This document shows, piece after piece, positions 27,321 through 35,776 of a stretch of DNA of 64,000 bases. The stretch comes from SHWC01 sp050173345 (GTDB lineage Bacteria > Pseudomonadota > Alphaproteobacteria > UBA828): positions 248,001-312,000 of the forward strand of contig JBFXKW010000002.1 of NCBI GenBank assembly GCA_050173345.1, in the 5' to 3' direction. A program made the translations under genes and the position numbers. The notes below the pieces were generated by a model that was given only the letters and a program-made list of their open reading frames with translations, did no database searches and was not told the DNA's origin. Position 1 is the stretch's first letter. Each line of letters begins with the position of its first letter.

Positions 27321-27998
27321 CTATTCGAGGCTGCTTTCCCAGGCGAGGCGGGCGGTCCTGGCGCGCTGGTTGACGTCGGCCCAGTGCTGCGCCGCCTGCT
27401 CTAAGGTGACAGCCGGCGGGACGCTCTGATAGGCCGCCCAGTGCGGCGAGCCGATGGTCGCGGCGTTGAAGAGCGCCTGGCGGGTGGCGGCGGGCGCCTC
27501 GGCCGGCATCGGCAGCGGCTCGATGTCCGCCGCCAGGCGCTCGTCGTTCTCGGCCAAGAGGAACGGGCTGTCCGTCGCCGACAGTTCGAGCACCGTCATC
27601 TCGCGGCCCTCGGTCAGCCCGAGCGCCGCGTTGGCGGCGATCTGGAGCCTCACCAGGCGCTCGCCGGCCACGGTCGGCGGCACGGGGTCCTCGCAGCGCG
27701 GCGCGACCGCCACAACGACGACGATGGCGTCGGCCATCGGCGCGGCGTCGAGCGTACCCTGGTCGTGGCGCGCCGCCAGCAGCCCGAGCGCGCCCGCATA
27801 GGCATCGCACGCGATGCCCGCCTGGCCGATATTGCCGACGCGCTGGTCAGCGCTGCCGCCGCCTGTCTCCGTGCCGGTGCCGGTACCCGTGCCTGTTCCG
27901 GTTCCGCCGCCGGTGCCCGTGTCCGTGCCATCCTCGGTCGGCGCAGTGCAGGCCGCGAGGGCCAGCACCATGACGGCCAGAAATGCCCGAGCTTTCAT
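27321..27998 (-). CDS. Putative lipoprotein with threonine-glycine repeat linker
   Basis: A 225-residue protein of unknown function. The N-terminus MKARAFLAVMVLALAAC ends in a good lipobox (LAAC), so the mature protein would be anchored by its lipidated Cys17. Next comes a low-complexity linker at about residues 24-48 made of alternating Thr and Gly, then a soluble domain with two further cysteines (ACDAY, RCEDP) that might pair. The ribosome-binding site GGAGGGGAAGCG supports ATG 27998. It is convergent with yajQ. No family was recognised. Confidence 0.75.
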   Translation of the reverse strand: MKARAFLAVMVLALAACTAPTEDGTDTGTGGGTGTGTGTGTGTETGGGSADQRVGNIGQAGIACDAYAGALGLLAARHDQGTLDAAPMADAIVVVVAVAPRCEDPVPPTVAGERLVRLQIAANAALGLTEGREMTVLELSATDSPFLLAENDERLAADIEPLPMPAEAPAATRQALFNAATIGSPHWAAYQSVPPAVTLEQAAQHWADVNQRARTARLAWESSLE

Positions 27999-28131
27999 GA
28001 CGCTTCCCCTCCCCGTCACGCGGCCAACCGGATTCTGCACCCGAAGCGGATGGCGACGCAAACCGCCCGCGCCGGCGGCGCACGGCGGGCGAGCTAGGGG
28101 ACGGGCAAAGGAGGGTGGAGTAGCGTGGGAA

Positions 28132-28206
28132 TGGTGGGCGGTACTGGGATTGAACCAGTGACCCCTACGATGTCAACGTAGTGCTCTCCCGCTGAGCTAA
28201 CCGCCC
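28132..28206 (-). tRNA. tRNA-Val (anticodon GAC)
   Basis: A full cloverleaf is visible on the minus strand: acceptor stem GGGCGGT/ACCGCCC, D-stem GCTC/GAGC, anticodon stem CTACG/CGTAG with loop TTGACAT (anticodon GAC), T-stem ACTGG/CCAGT with loop TTCAATC, discriminator A, and an encoded CCA end. It decodes GUC and GUU valine codons. No integrase or attachment-site repeat is next to it. Confidence 0.97.
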
Positions 28207-28272
28207 ACGCCGCTTTCGATAGCACCGCCCGGCGCGGCTTGGCAAGGCTGCCGGGCGGCGCTACGCCGGCGC

Positions 28273-28635
28273 TCAGGCGGGCTGCAGCACCCGCTCGATC
28301 TCGTCCACCAGCGAGCGCAGGTGGAAGGGCTTGGAGAGCACCCGGGCGTTGGGGTGGCGCGGCGCGTTGCTGTTGAGCGCGACCGCGGCGAAGCCTGTGA
28401 TGAAGATGACCTGGATGCCCGGCGTCTCGATCGAGGCGCGGCGCGCCAGTTCGAGCCCGTCCATGCCGGGCATCACGATGTCGGTGACCAGGAGATCGAA
28501 CCGGTTGTTGGCGACGTGGGGCAGCGCCTCGAAGCCGTCGGCGACCGCGGTCACCTCGTGGCCGACGCGCTCCAGCGCGCGCGCCAGGAAGGCGCGCATT
28601 GACTCGTCGTCTTCTGCGAGCAGAATTTGGGCCAT
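28273..28635 (-). CDS. cpdR: CpdR-type single-domain response regulator
   Basis: A 120-residue receiver-only protein. It has the acidic pair at D9-D10, the phospho-acceptor D52 in VTDIVMPGMDG, the switch Thr in FITGF and the conserved Lys in SKPF. Close similarity of MAQILLAEDDESMRAFLARA and LSKPFHLRSLVDEIERVL to alphaproteobacterial CpdR supports that assignment; in Caulobacter unphosphorylated CpdR primes the ClpXP protease to degrade cell-cycle proteins. It lies just beyond tRNA-Val and is divergent from the N-formylglutamate amidohydrolase-like gene, an arrangement seen in related genomes. Confidence 0.88.
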   Translation of the reverse strand: MAQILLAEDDESMRAFLARALERVGHEVTAVADGFEALPHVANNRFDLLVTDIVMPGMDGLELARRASIETPGIQVIFITGFAAVALNSNAPRHPNARVLSKPFHLRSLVDEIERVLQPA

Positions 28636-28773
28636 TGGCGCGACCGCTCCCGACCGGTCGAGGGCAGACCTTGGCGTCGAGCTCTTAATATCAGCTTAAA
28701 GATTCGAGCGCGCCGCCGAAAGATCGTGACCGCACCGTGACATGCGGGCCCGTTTGGTCTAAATCGATTGGCG

Positions 28774-29685
28774 ATGAACAGCACGTTCGACAGCGCAAGC
28801 GCCGCCCGGGCCGCGACCCTCCGCCCCTACGAGGCCGAGCCGATTCGCATCCTGGCGCCGACGCAGCAACGCGCGCCGCTCGTGCTCGCCTCGCCGCACA
28901 GCGGCTCGTTCTATCATCCGGCCTTCCTCGCGGCGTCGCGACTCGATCCCCTGGCGCTGCGCCGCTCGGAAGACTGCTATGTCGACCAGATCTTCGCGGG
29001 CGCACCGGCCGAGATCGGCGTGCCGCTGCTCGCCGCCCTCTTCCCGCGCGCCTATCTGGACCCGAACCGCGAGCCCTACGAGCTCGACCCCGGCATGTTC
29101 AGGGACGCGCTGCCCGGCCATGTCAGGTCGCGCACCGACCGGGTGCGCGCCGGCTTCGGCACCGTCGCCCGCGTCGTCTCGAGCGGCACCGAGATCTATC
29201 GGGAGCGGCTCTACTACGCCGAGGCCGAGGCGCGCATCGCCACGCTCTACGAGCCCTATCACCACGCGCTCCAGCGGCTGGTCGAGGCGACCGTCGCCCG
29301 CTTCGGCGGCGCCATCCTGATCGACTGCCACTCGATGCCCTCGATCGGCGGCCCGAGCGACACCGACGCCGGGCAGACCCGCCACGACATTGTGCTCGGC
29401 GACCGCCACGGCGCGAGCTGCGCGCCCCGGCTCGCCGACGCGGCGGAGGCGGCGCTCGCCAGGCTCGGCTTCAACGTCGCGCGCAACGACCCCTATGCCG
29501 GCGCCCACACGCTCAAGCGCTACGGCCAGCCGAAGCGCCATGTCCACGCGCTGCAGATCGAGATCAACCGGGCGCTCTACGTGGACGAGGCGACGCTCGC
29601 GAAGCTGCCGGGCTTCGACGAGCTGGGCCGGAAGATGATGCGCTTCCTGCACACCATGGCCGCGCTCGACCCGACCGCGTATTAA
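28774..29685 (+). CDS. N-formylglutamate amidohydrolase family protein
   Basis: A 303-residue hydrolase of the N-formylglutamate amidohydrolase (HutG/FGase) family, which releases formate from N-formylglutamate at the end of one histidine pathway, or acts on related acyl amino acids. The zinc site is suggested by LASPHSGSFYHP near the N-terminus, LIDCHSMPS near the middle and the HVHALQIEINRALY segment. ATG 28774 is preferred over an upstream TTG. No hut genes are present nearby and the gene sits next to cpdR, so its link with histidine use is unproven. Confidence 0.88.
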   Translation: MNSTFDSASAARAATLRPYEAEPIRILAPTQQRAPLVLASPHSGSFYHPAFLAASRLDPLALRRSEDCYVDQIFAGAPAEIGVPLLAALFPRAYLDPNREPYELDPGMFRDALPGHVRSRTDRVRAGFGTVARVVSSGTEIYRERLYYAEAEARIATLYEPYHHALQRLVEATVARFGGAILIDCHSMPSIGGPSDTDAGQTRHDIVLGDRHGASCAPRLADAAEAALARLGFNVARNDPYAGAHTLKRYGQPKRHVHALQIEINRALYVDEATLAKLPGFDELGRKMMRFLHTMAALDPTAY

Positions 29686-29785
29686 GCTTCACGGCTTCAC
29701 GGCCCGTTAACCCAACCCTGGCACAAGCTGGCATGCGGTTTGCGACCGCTGAGCGGGACGTTCCCGCACACGGACCCGTTTCGGC

Positions 29786-30880
29786 ATGCCCCTGGCCTTC
29801 CTGCGCACCATCGCGCTGCTGCTCGCCTGCCTCATCGCGAGCCCGGCGCTCGCCAGCCCTGGCGCCATCGAGCCCCGCCTCGCGGCTACGGCCGACGACG
29901 CCGCGGTCTGCGGCCTGCTGACGCGCGCCGCGGAGAAGGCGCTCGGCATCCCGGATCACCTGCTGCGCGCGGTCGGCGTGGTCGAATCCGGGCGCTACGA
30001 CCGCAAGCTCGGCCGCGCCGAGCCGTGGCCCTGGACCATCAACGCCGAGGGCACTGGCGCCACCTTCAAGTCGAAGGCCGCGGCCATCGAGAAGGTCGAG
30101 GCGCTGCGCGCCAGCGGCGTGCGCAGCATCGACGTCGGCTGCATGCAGGTAAATCTTGCCTACCATGGCGACGCGTTCGAGAGCCTGGAGGAAGCTTTCG
30201 ACCCGGTGACGAACATCGCCTATGCCGCGCACTTCCTGACCAGCCTCAAGGAAGAGCGCGGCAGCTGGAACGCCGCCGTCGCGGCCTACCATTCCTCCAC
30301 GCCGAAATTCGGCATCCCCTACCGCCAGAAGGTCGCCAAGACCTGGCACGGCCTGCGCGGCACCCTCGTGCAGGACAAGATCCGGCAGCGCCGCGCCGCG
30401 GTCGCCGAGACCTATCAGAAGCGCAAGGCCGAGTTCGAGGCGCACCAGGCGCGCGTGCTCGAACTCCAGAAGGAGAAGCGCGAGGCGCGGCGGAAGGAGC
30501 GGGTCGAGGCGGTGCGCGGCACGACGGCGCAGCGCGGCAAGGTGCCGAGCGACGAGGCGGCGGCCGAGCCGCTTCAAACCGCCGCGGCCGACCAGGCCGA
30601 GGCCGCGTCCCTCGCGGCGGCCTCGCTGCGCTGCGAGGAAACTACGCGCGCGGCCGGCAGCCGCGGCCCCGACCCTTCGCTCGTCCGCCGGATCATGGCG
30701 ATCAGCGCGTCCGCCAACCCCGATGACGGCTTCACCCTCGACGGCAAGGACGCACTCGAAATCCCGGTCGCCCGCGCCGCGGCAGAGGCAGCCTCGGCGG
30801 AGGCCGGCTGCCCCCGCCTCATCGAGCACGGCGCCAAGGGCCGGCGCGGCCCCGCCGCCCCGGTCGTGATCCGCGGCTGA
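29786..30880 (+). CDS. Lytic transglycosylase-like (SLT domain) exported protein
   Basis: A 364-residue secreted protein. The signal peptide covers about residues 1-23 (cleavage ALA-S). The SLT-type muramidase domain runs from about 40 to 190, with the probable catalytic Glu67 in VGVVESGRYD and the downstream VGCMQVNLAYHG and AVAAYHSSTPKFG motifs. From about residue 200 a long Glu/Arg/Lys-rich helix (QKRKAEFEAHQARVLELQKE) looks like a coiled coil, followed by an alanine-rich, cysteine-containing tail. It would cut peptidoglycan in the periplasm. The tail is not a known domain. Confidence 0.85.
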   Translation: MPLAFLRTIALLLACLIASPALASPGAIEPRLAATADDAAVCGLLTRAAEKALGIPDHLLRAVGVVESGRYDRKLGRAEPWPWTINAEGTGATFKSKAAAIEKVEALRASGVRSIDVGCMQVNLAYHGDAFESLEEAFDPVTNIAYAAHFLTSLKEERGSWNAAVAAYHSSTPKFGIPYRQKVAKTWHGLRGTLVQDKIRQRRAAVAETYQKRKAEFEAHQARVLELQKEKREARRKERVEAVRGTTAQRGKVPSDEAAAEPLQTAAADQAEAASLAAASLRCEETTRAAGSRGPDPSLVRRIMAISASANPDDGFTLDGKDALEIPVARAAAEAASAEAGCPRLIEHGAKGRRGPAAPVVIRG

Positions 30881-30912
30881 GCCGTCGCACCCGAACCGCT
30901 CTGGCCTTACTT

Positions 30913-30942
30913 TCAACGCCGCGCCGTGCGCCGCGGCGTTGA
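30913..30942. terminator. GC-rich stem-loop after the transglycosylase gene, possible terminator
   Basis: Arms 30913-30923 and 30932-30942 are an 11-bp perfect inverted repeat (TCAACGCCGCG) around an 8-nt loop, 32 bp after the transglycosylase stop and 81 bp before the binding-protein start. No T-run follows, so it may slow or protect transcript ends rather than terminate on its own. Confidence 0.45.
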
Positions 30943-31022
30943 TGTGAACCCTGTTTGATGATTTGATCCGCCCCGAAGGTCAGGGGTTCCCTCGACAACA
31001 ACGGGAGATAGGGAGGCGGTCG

Positions 31023-32261
31023 ATGAAACTCAGTCGACGCGATTTCTTCAAGGCGGCGTCCGGCGCACTCGTGCTGGCCAGCGCCCCCATGGTGCTCAAG
31101 AGGGCCGGCATCGCGGCCGAGGAGCCGATCCGGGTCGGCAACATCCTCGACAAGACCGGCGGCCTGAACATCTACAGCCTGAAGCAGGCGCAGGCGCTGG
31201 CCATGACGCTGGAGCAGATCAACGCGTCCGGCGGGCTGCTCGGCCGGCCGCTGCAGCTCTATTTCTACGATTCGCAGTCCGACAACCAGTTCAACTCGAA
31301 ATACGCCACCGACGCGATGGTGAAGGACAAGGTGCAGGTGGTGCATGGCGGCATCACGTCTTCGTCGCGCGAGGTGATGCGGCCCATCATCGACAAGTTC
31401 AAGGGCCTGCTCTTCTACAACTCGCTCTATGAAGGCGGCGTGTGCGACCGCCGGCACGTCTCGACCGGCATGGTGCCGGGGCAGCAGCTCGAGCCGCTGA
31501 TGGAGTACGTGGTCAAGGAACGCGGCGCCAAGCGCGGCTACATCCTGGCGGCCGACTACAATTACGGCCACATCACCTCGAAGTGGATGCAGAAGTTCAT
31601 CCGCGACAATGGCGGCGAGGATCTGGCGGTCGAGTTCTTCCCGCTCGACGTAACCAACTTCGCGCCGGCGATCTCGCGCATCCAGGCGGCGAAGCCGGAC
31701 GTGGTGTGGTCGGCCCTGGTCGGCGGCGCGCACATCGCGTTCTACCGCCAGTTCGAGGCGACCATCGGCAAGGCCAACATGATGCTGGCGTCCTCGACCT
31801 ACGGCGTCGGCCTCGAGCAGCTCCAGCTTAGCCCCGAGGAGGGCGACGGCATCATCGTCGCCACCTCGTTCATCGACAGCCTGCCGACCGCGAAGGACTT
31901 CATCACCAAGTTCAAGGAATATTCGGGCGACCCGACCTATGTCGGCGAGTATGGCGAGTACGGCCAGCGCGGCCTCCTGGTCTGGGCCGAGGCGGTGCGC
32001 CAGGCCGGCAGCGCCGAGCCCGACGCGGTGATCGAGGCGCTCGCCAAGGGCGGCGTGAAGGTCGAGGGCGCGGGCGGGCTCTACAGCGTGGACGGCCAGA
32101 CCAACCACACCACGATGGACATCCATCTGGTGGTCGGCAACAAGAACCAGAGCTTCGACCTGATCCGCTCATTCTCGCAGCGGCCGCCGACGGACACCCA
32201 GCTCGTCTGCGACCTCAACAAGAACCCGAACGACACGACGCAGTACGAGATTCAGCTTTAG
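31023..32261 (+). CDS. ABC transporter substrate-binding protein, urea/amide type (cluster 2)
   Basis: A 412-residue periplasmic binding protein, paralogue of the one at 18317-19552. Signal: MKLSRRDFFKAASGALVLAS, twin-arginine type. Lobe 1 opens with VGNILDKTGGLNIYSLKQAQ; YEGGVCD and the tail pattern CDLNKNPNDTTQY are shared with the paralogue. A strong ribosome-binding site (GGGAGGCGGTCG) precedes ATG 31023. It heads a complete importer operon (two permeases, two ATPases). The downstream ATPase carries the EPTEGIQPSI motif typical of UrtE, so the importer belongs to the urea/short-chain amide group; the ligand itself is not shown by sequence. Confidence 0.92.
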   Translation: MKLSRRDFFKAASGALVLASAPMVLKRAGIAAEEPIRVGNILDKTGGLNIYSLKQAQALAMTLEQINASGGLLGRPLQLYFYDSQSDNQFNSKYATDAMVKDKVQVVHGGITSSSREVMRPIIDKFKGLLFYNSLYEGGVCDRRHVSTGMVPGQQLEPLMEYVVKERGAKRGYILAADYNYGHITSKWMQKFIRDNGGEDLAVEFFPLDVTNFAPAISRIQAAKPDVVWSALVGGAHIAFYRQFEATIGKANMMLASSTYGVGLEQLQLSPEEGDGIIVATSFIDSLPTAKDFITKFKEYSGDPTYVGEYGEYGQRGLLVWAEAVRQAGSAEPDAVIEALAKGGVKVEGAGGLYSVDGQTNHTTMDIHLVVGNKNQSFDLIRSFSQRPPTDTQLVCDLNKNPNDTTQYEIQL

Positions 32262-32297
32262 CCGCAACCGAGGGGGCCTCGCCCCTCCAGCGCCATG

Positions 32298-32332
32298 CCC
32301 GGGCGATCAGGCTCCCCACCTGGTCGCCCGGG
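32298..32332. terminator. Stem-loop between binding-protein and permease genes
   Basis: Arms around CCCGGGCGATCAGG (32298-32311) and CCTGGTCGCCCGGG (32319-32332) form a 14-bp stem with one mismatch. It lies 36 bp after the binding-protein stop. A hairpin at this place commonly lets the binding protein be made in excess over the membrane parts. There is no strong T-run (GGTGAAGTAATATTT follows), so read-through is expected. Confidence 0.5.
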
Positions 32333-32346
32333 TGAAGTAATATTTC

Positions 32347-32405
32347 CTCGTCATGGCCCTCCCCCGGTCGATCCCCCGATCAAGTCGGGGGAGGGGGACG
32401 ACGAG
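32347..32405. repeat. Imperfect inverted repeat before the cluster 2 permease genes
   Basis: Arms 32347-32366 and 32386-32405 match at 16 of 20 positions when one is reversed (CTCGTC...CCCTCCCCCG), with a smaller palindrome (ATCCCCCGATCAAGTCGGGG) between. It resembles other dispersed palindromic elements of this window and fills the gap together with the preceding stem-loop. Confidence 0.6.
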
Positions 32406-32444
32406 CGGAAGTTGGCTGGCTCATAGGGCGGAGCGATCTACGCC

Positions 32445-33305
32445 GTGGATGACGTCGCGATCTATGCCTTCCAGATCGGGTTCTCGTTCGCGATCTTCAT
32501 CCTGATCTCGCTCGGGCTCGCCGTCATCTTCGGCATGATGCGCGTGATCAACCTGGCGCAGGGCGAGTTCCTGATGCTCGGCGCCTATTTCTGCACGCTG
32601 ATCACCAAGGCCGGCGTCAACATCTGGATCGCGTTCTTCCTCGCCGCGCTCGCGGTCGGCCTGTTCGGCATCATCGTCGAGCGGGTGATGATCCGCTATC
32701 TCTACGGCCGCATCCTCGACACGCTGCTCGCCACCTGGGGCCTCAGCCTGTTCCTGGTCGGCGGCGTCACCACCATCTTCGGGCCGCAGAGCGAGAGCGT
32801 CGCGCTCACCATGGGCCAGGTCGGCGTCGGCGCCTACAGCATCTCGCTCTATAGCCTCGTGGTGATCGGCTTCGCCGTCGCGCTGCTCGCCGGGACCTAT
32901 GCGCTCTGGCGCTACACCCGCTTCGGCCTGGTGGTGCGCGGCACCATGCAGAACCCGACCATGGCGGCCGGCCTCGGCCTCAACACCGGCCTCGTCTACA
33001 CGCTGACCTTCGGCTTCGGCTCGGCGATCACCGGCCTTGCCGGCGCCGTGCTGGTGCCGATCGTCGGCGCCGCGCCGCCGATGGGCATCTTCTTCATCGG
33101 CAAGGCCTTCATCACGGTGATCTCGGGCGGGCACATGCCGCTGCTCGGCACCATCACGGCATCCGGCCTGTTCGGCACCATCGACGGCATCGTGGCCTAC
33201 ATCTCCTCCTCGGTGGTCGGCGAGATGACCGTGCTGTTCGTCGCCATCATCCTGCTCCGGCTCTTGCCGCTCGGCATCACCGGGCGGTTCCGGCGGGGCA
33301 TCTGA
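32445..33305 (+). CDS. ABC transporter permease, LivH/UrtB-like (cluster 2)
   Basis: A 286-residue inner-membrane permease. VIFGMMRVINLAQGEFLMLG at about residues 27-46 is the family signature and VVRGTMQNPTMAAGLGLNTG the coupling loop that contacts the ATPase. The start is a GTG at 32445 with GGAG about 11 bases upstream; there is no better ATG. Stop and next start are 3 bp apart. It is about half the length of full UrtB proteins because it lacks their extra N-terminal domain, so the name LivH-like is safer. Confidence 0.93.
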   Translation: MDDVAIYAFQIGFSFAIFILISLGLAVIFGMMRVINLAQGEFLMLGAYFCTLITKAGVNIWIAFFLAALAVGLFGIIVERVMIRYLYGRILDTLLATWGLSLFLVGGVTTIFGPQSESVALTMGQVGVGAYSISLYSLVVIGFAVALLAGTYALWRYTRFGLVVRGTMQNPTMAAGLGLNTGLVYTLTFGFGSAITGLAGAVLVPIVGAAPPMGIFFIGKAFITVISGGHMPLLGTITASGLFGTIDGIVAYISSSVVGEMTVLFVAIILLRLLPLGITGRFRRGI

Positions 33306-33308
33306 ACC

Positions 33309-34358
33309 ATGGCCTCGCACATCCTCGGGCTCGGCTCGCCGTCGCAGCGGCCGCCGCTCTGGTGGTGGGGCTTCGCCGCGCTGTTCACCGTCTTCCTGCT
33401 CACCATCCCGCTCCACATGGACATCGCCGAGCTCTACTCGATCACCAACTACCTGGTGCTCGCGCTGCTCGCGCTCAGCATGAGCTTCCTGTGGGGCTAT
33501 GGCGGCATGCTGAGCTTCGGCCAGACCGCGTTCTTCGGCCTCGGCGGCTACACCTACGCCGTGATGGCGCTCAACCTCGGCGAGACCACGGGCGCGATGG
33601 CGGTCGCCATCGTGCTGCCCATGATCTTCGCCGCCATCCTCGGCTATTTCATGATCTACGGCCGCATCAGCGACATCTATTTCAGCGTCATCACGCTGGT
33701 GGTCACGCTGATCCTGGAGAAGGGCATCCGCGCCACCTCGGGCGACCAGTACGTCATCGGCAAGGTGCGGCTGAACGGGCAGAACGGCATCCCGACCACG
33801 CCGTCGCTGCAGGTGCCGTGGAACCGGACGGTCACGCTCGAGATCGAGGACGTCTACTACCTCGCCGCCGTGCTGCTCGTGCTCACCTATATCGGCCTGC
33901 GCCTTCTGCTCGTCACGCGATTTGGGCGCATCCTGGTCAGCCTGCGCGAGAACGAGCGGCGCAGCGAGCTGCTCGGCTACGACACGCGGCGCTACAAATG
34001 GTTCGCCTTCATCATCGCGGCCGGCGTCGCCGGGCTCGGCGGCGCGATGTGGGGGGTGTGGGGCAATTTCGTCGGCCCCAACATGTTCAACCTGGGCCAG
34101 GCGGCGCAGGTGGTGATCTGGGTCATCGTCGGCGGCAAATCGACGCTGATCGGCCCGATCGGCGGCACCGTCGCCGTGCAGTACCTGACCGACTGGCTCG
34201 GCACCCAGGGCGTCGGCCAGGTCACGCTGGTGCTCGGCATCGTGCTGATGGTCATGGTCATGCTGTTCCAGCAGGGCCTGCTGCCGACACTCGGGCTGCT
34301 CGCCGCGATGGTGAAGGACGCCCTGTTCGGCGCGCGCAAGGACCGGGCACGGCCATGA
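33309..34358 (+). CDS. ABC transporter permease, LivM/UrtC-like (cluster 2)
   Basis: A 349-residue permease with about nine spans; WGYGGMLSFGQTAFFGLGGY at about residue 58 and RENERRSELLGYDTRRYKW near 215 are the LivM hallmarks. It pairs with the LivH-like protein to form the channel. ATG 33309 follows the livH stop by 3 bp and its own stop overlaps the livG start as ATGA. It is clearly paralogous to the cluster 1 LivM (16228-17292). Confidence 0.93.
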   Translation: MASHILGLGSPSQRPPLWWWGFAALFTVFLLTIPLHMDIAELYSITNYLVLALLALSMSFLWGYGGMLSFGQTAFFGLGGYTYAVMALNLGETTGAMAVAIVLPMIFAAILGYFMIYGRISDIYFSVITLVVTLILEKGIRATSGDQYVIGKVRLNGQNGIPTTPSLQVPWNRTVTLEIEDVYYLAAVLLVLTYIGLRLLLVTRFGRILVSLRENERRSELLGYDTRRYKWFAFIIAAGVAGLGGAMWGVWGNFVGPNMFNLGQAAQVVIWVIVGGKSTLIGPIGGTVAVQYLTDWLGTQGVGQVTLVLGIVLMVMVMLFQQGLLPTLGLLAAMVKDALFGARKDRARP

Positions 34359-35080
34359 GCGACGAGGTCATCCTCGAGACACGCAATTTGGAGAAGCGCT
34401 TCGGCGGCGTGCGCGCTATCGCCGACGTCTCCTTCAAGCTCTATCGCGGCGAGCTGCGCTGCCTGATCGGCCCGAACGGCGCAGGGAAAAGCACCTTCTT
34501 CAAGATGCTGACCGCGCAGCTGCCGCCGAGCAGCGGGCACGTGCTGTTCGAGGGCAAGGACATCACCAAGCTGCAGACGCACGAGATCGCGCGCCACGGC
34601 ATCGGCATCAAGAACCAGGTGCCCGACGTCTATGACGGCCTCACCGTGCGCGAGAATCTGTGGCTCGCGGCGAGCGCCAAGGAGCATCACGAGGGCGCGC
34701 ACGCCAAGGTCGACGAGGTGATGGCGCGCATCGGCCTGACCGAGCTCGCAGACCGGCTGGTCGGCGAGCTCGCCCACGGCCAGCGCCAATGGGTCGAGTT
34801 CGGCATGGTGACCGCGCGCGAGCCCAAGGTGATCCTGCTCGACGAGCCGACCGCCGGCATGAGCGTCGAGGAGACCAACCGGACCGCGGCGCTGATCCGC
34901 GAGGCCAACAAGACGGCGACCATCGTCGTGGTCGAGCACGACATGCAGTTCATCCGCCAGATCGCGCGCTTCGTGACGGTGTTCCACCAGGGCTCGATCC
35001 TCGCCGAGGACACCATGGAGAACATCCAGAAGAACCAGACGGTCAAGGACGTCTATCTCGGGAAGTCGGGCAGTGCTTGA
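34355..35080 (+). CDS. ABC transporter ATP-binding protein, LivG/UrtD-like
   Basis: A 241-residue ATPase. Walker A is GPNGAGKST at about residue 37, the signature motif is the unusual LAHGQRQWVEFG in place of LSGGQ, and Walker B is VILLDEPTAGM; H-loop in VVVEHDMQFI. The LAHGQ form and FGGVRAIADVSF start are typical of LivG/UrtD. Start overlaps livM by four bases and the stop overlaps the livF GTG start by eight. Powers the cluster 2 importer and could also serve the ATPase-less cluster 1. Confidence 0.94.
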   Translation: MSDEVILETRNLEKRFGGVRAIADVSFKLYRGELRCLIGPNGAGKSTFFKMLTAQLPPSSGHVLFEGKDITKLQTHEIARHGIGIKNQVPDVYDGLTVRENLWLAASAKEHHEGAHAKVDEVMARIGLTELADRLVGELAHGQRQWVEFGMVTAREPKVILLDEPTAGMSVEETNRTAALIREANKTATIVVVEHDMQFIRQIARFVTVFHQGSILAEDTMENIQKNQTVKDVYLGKSGSA

Positions 35081-35765
35081 GGTCGCGGGCCTGCGCTCGG
35101 GCTATGGCCGCATCCAGATCCTGGACGGCGTGTCGTTCTCGCTGCGCCAGGGCGAGGTGGTCGGCGTGCTCGGCCACAACGGCATGGGCAAGACCACGCT
35201 GCTGCGCACCCTGATCGGCCAGCTCCGCGCGAGCGCCGGCTCGATCGCGTTCGACGGCAAGGCGATCACGCGCACCTCGATGTTCCGCCGCGCCCGCCTC
35301 GGCATCGGCTACGTGCCGCAGGGCCGCGACATCTTCCCCCAGCTCACCGTGCTCGAAAACCTGAGGCTCGGCGAGCAGATCAGGAAGGGCGAGAGCGCGA
35401 TCCCCGAGATGCTCGAATACTTCCCGGTGCTGAAGAAGCTCTTGGACCGGCAGGGCCGCGCGCTCTCCGGCGGCGAGCAGCAGATCCTCGCGCTGGCGCG
35501 CTGCCTGGTCGGCCGCCCCAAGCTGATCCTGCTCGACGAGCCGACCGAGGGCATCCAGCCCTCGATCGTCGATCAGATCGCGGAGAAGCTCGCCGAGCTG
35601 TCGCGCGCGCTCAACCTGACCGTGCTGTTGGTCGAGCAGGACCTGCACTTCATCGCCGAGCTCGCCGAGCGCGTGCTGATCATCCAGAAGGGCCGCATCG
35701 TCGCGGAAGTGTCCTCCGACAAGCTCTCCGACCCCGCGATCGTGGACGAGTATCTCGGCATCTGA
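35073..35765 (+). CDS. ABC transporter ATP-binding protein, LivF/UrtE-like
   Basis: A 230-residue ATPase with Walker A GHNGMGKTT, signature LSGGEQQILALARCL and Walker B LILLDEPTEGIQPSI. The EGIQPSI sequence after Walker B is characteristic of UrtE rather than of amino-acid LivF proteins, which normally read EGLAP. It starts at GTG 35073 inside the livG 3' end. Last gene of the importer operon; it converges with the TerC gene 11 bp away. Confidence 0.94.
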   Translation: MLEVAGLRSGYGRIQILDGVSFSLRQGEVVGVLGHNGMGKTTLLRTLIGQLRASAGSIAFDGKAITRTSMFRRARLGIGYVPQGRDIFPQLTVLENLRLGEQIRKGESAIPEMLEYFPVLKKLLDRQGRALSGGEQQILALARCLVGRPKLILLDEPTEGIQPSIVDQIAEKLAELSRALNLTVLLVEQDLHFIAELAERVLIIQKGRIVAEVSSDKLSDPAIVDEYLGI

Positions 35766-35776
35766 CGGCCGTCAGC

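Noticed and set aside
27868..27930. CRISPR or minisatellite array.
   Set aside because: It is an in-frame low-complexity Thr-Gly coding tract inside a lipoprotein gene; there are no spacers.
28132..28206. Genomic island inserted at tRNA-Val.
   Set aside because: No integrase, no repeat of the tRNA 3' end was noticed and the neighbours (cpdR, lipoprotein, yajQ) are ordinary chromosomal genes.
31023..35765. A bona fide urea transporter operon urtABCDE.
   Set aside because: The ATPases are UrtD/E-like, but the LivH-like permease lacks the long N-terminal part of UrtB and no urease genes are near, so the specific name was not used.
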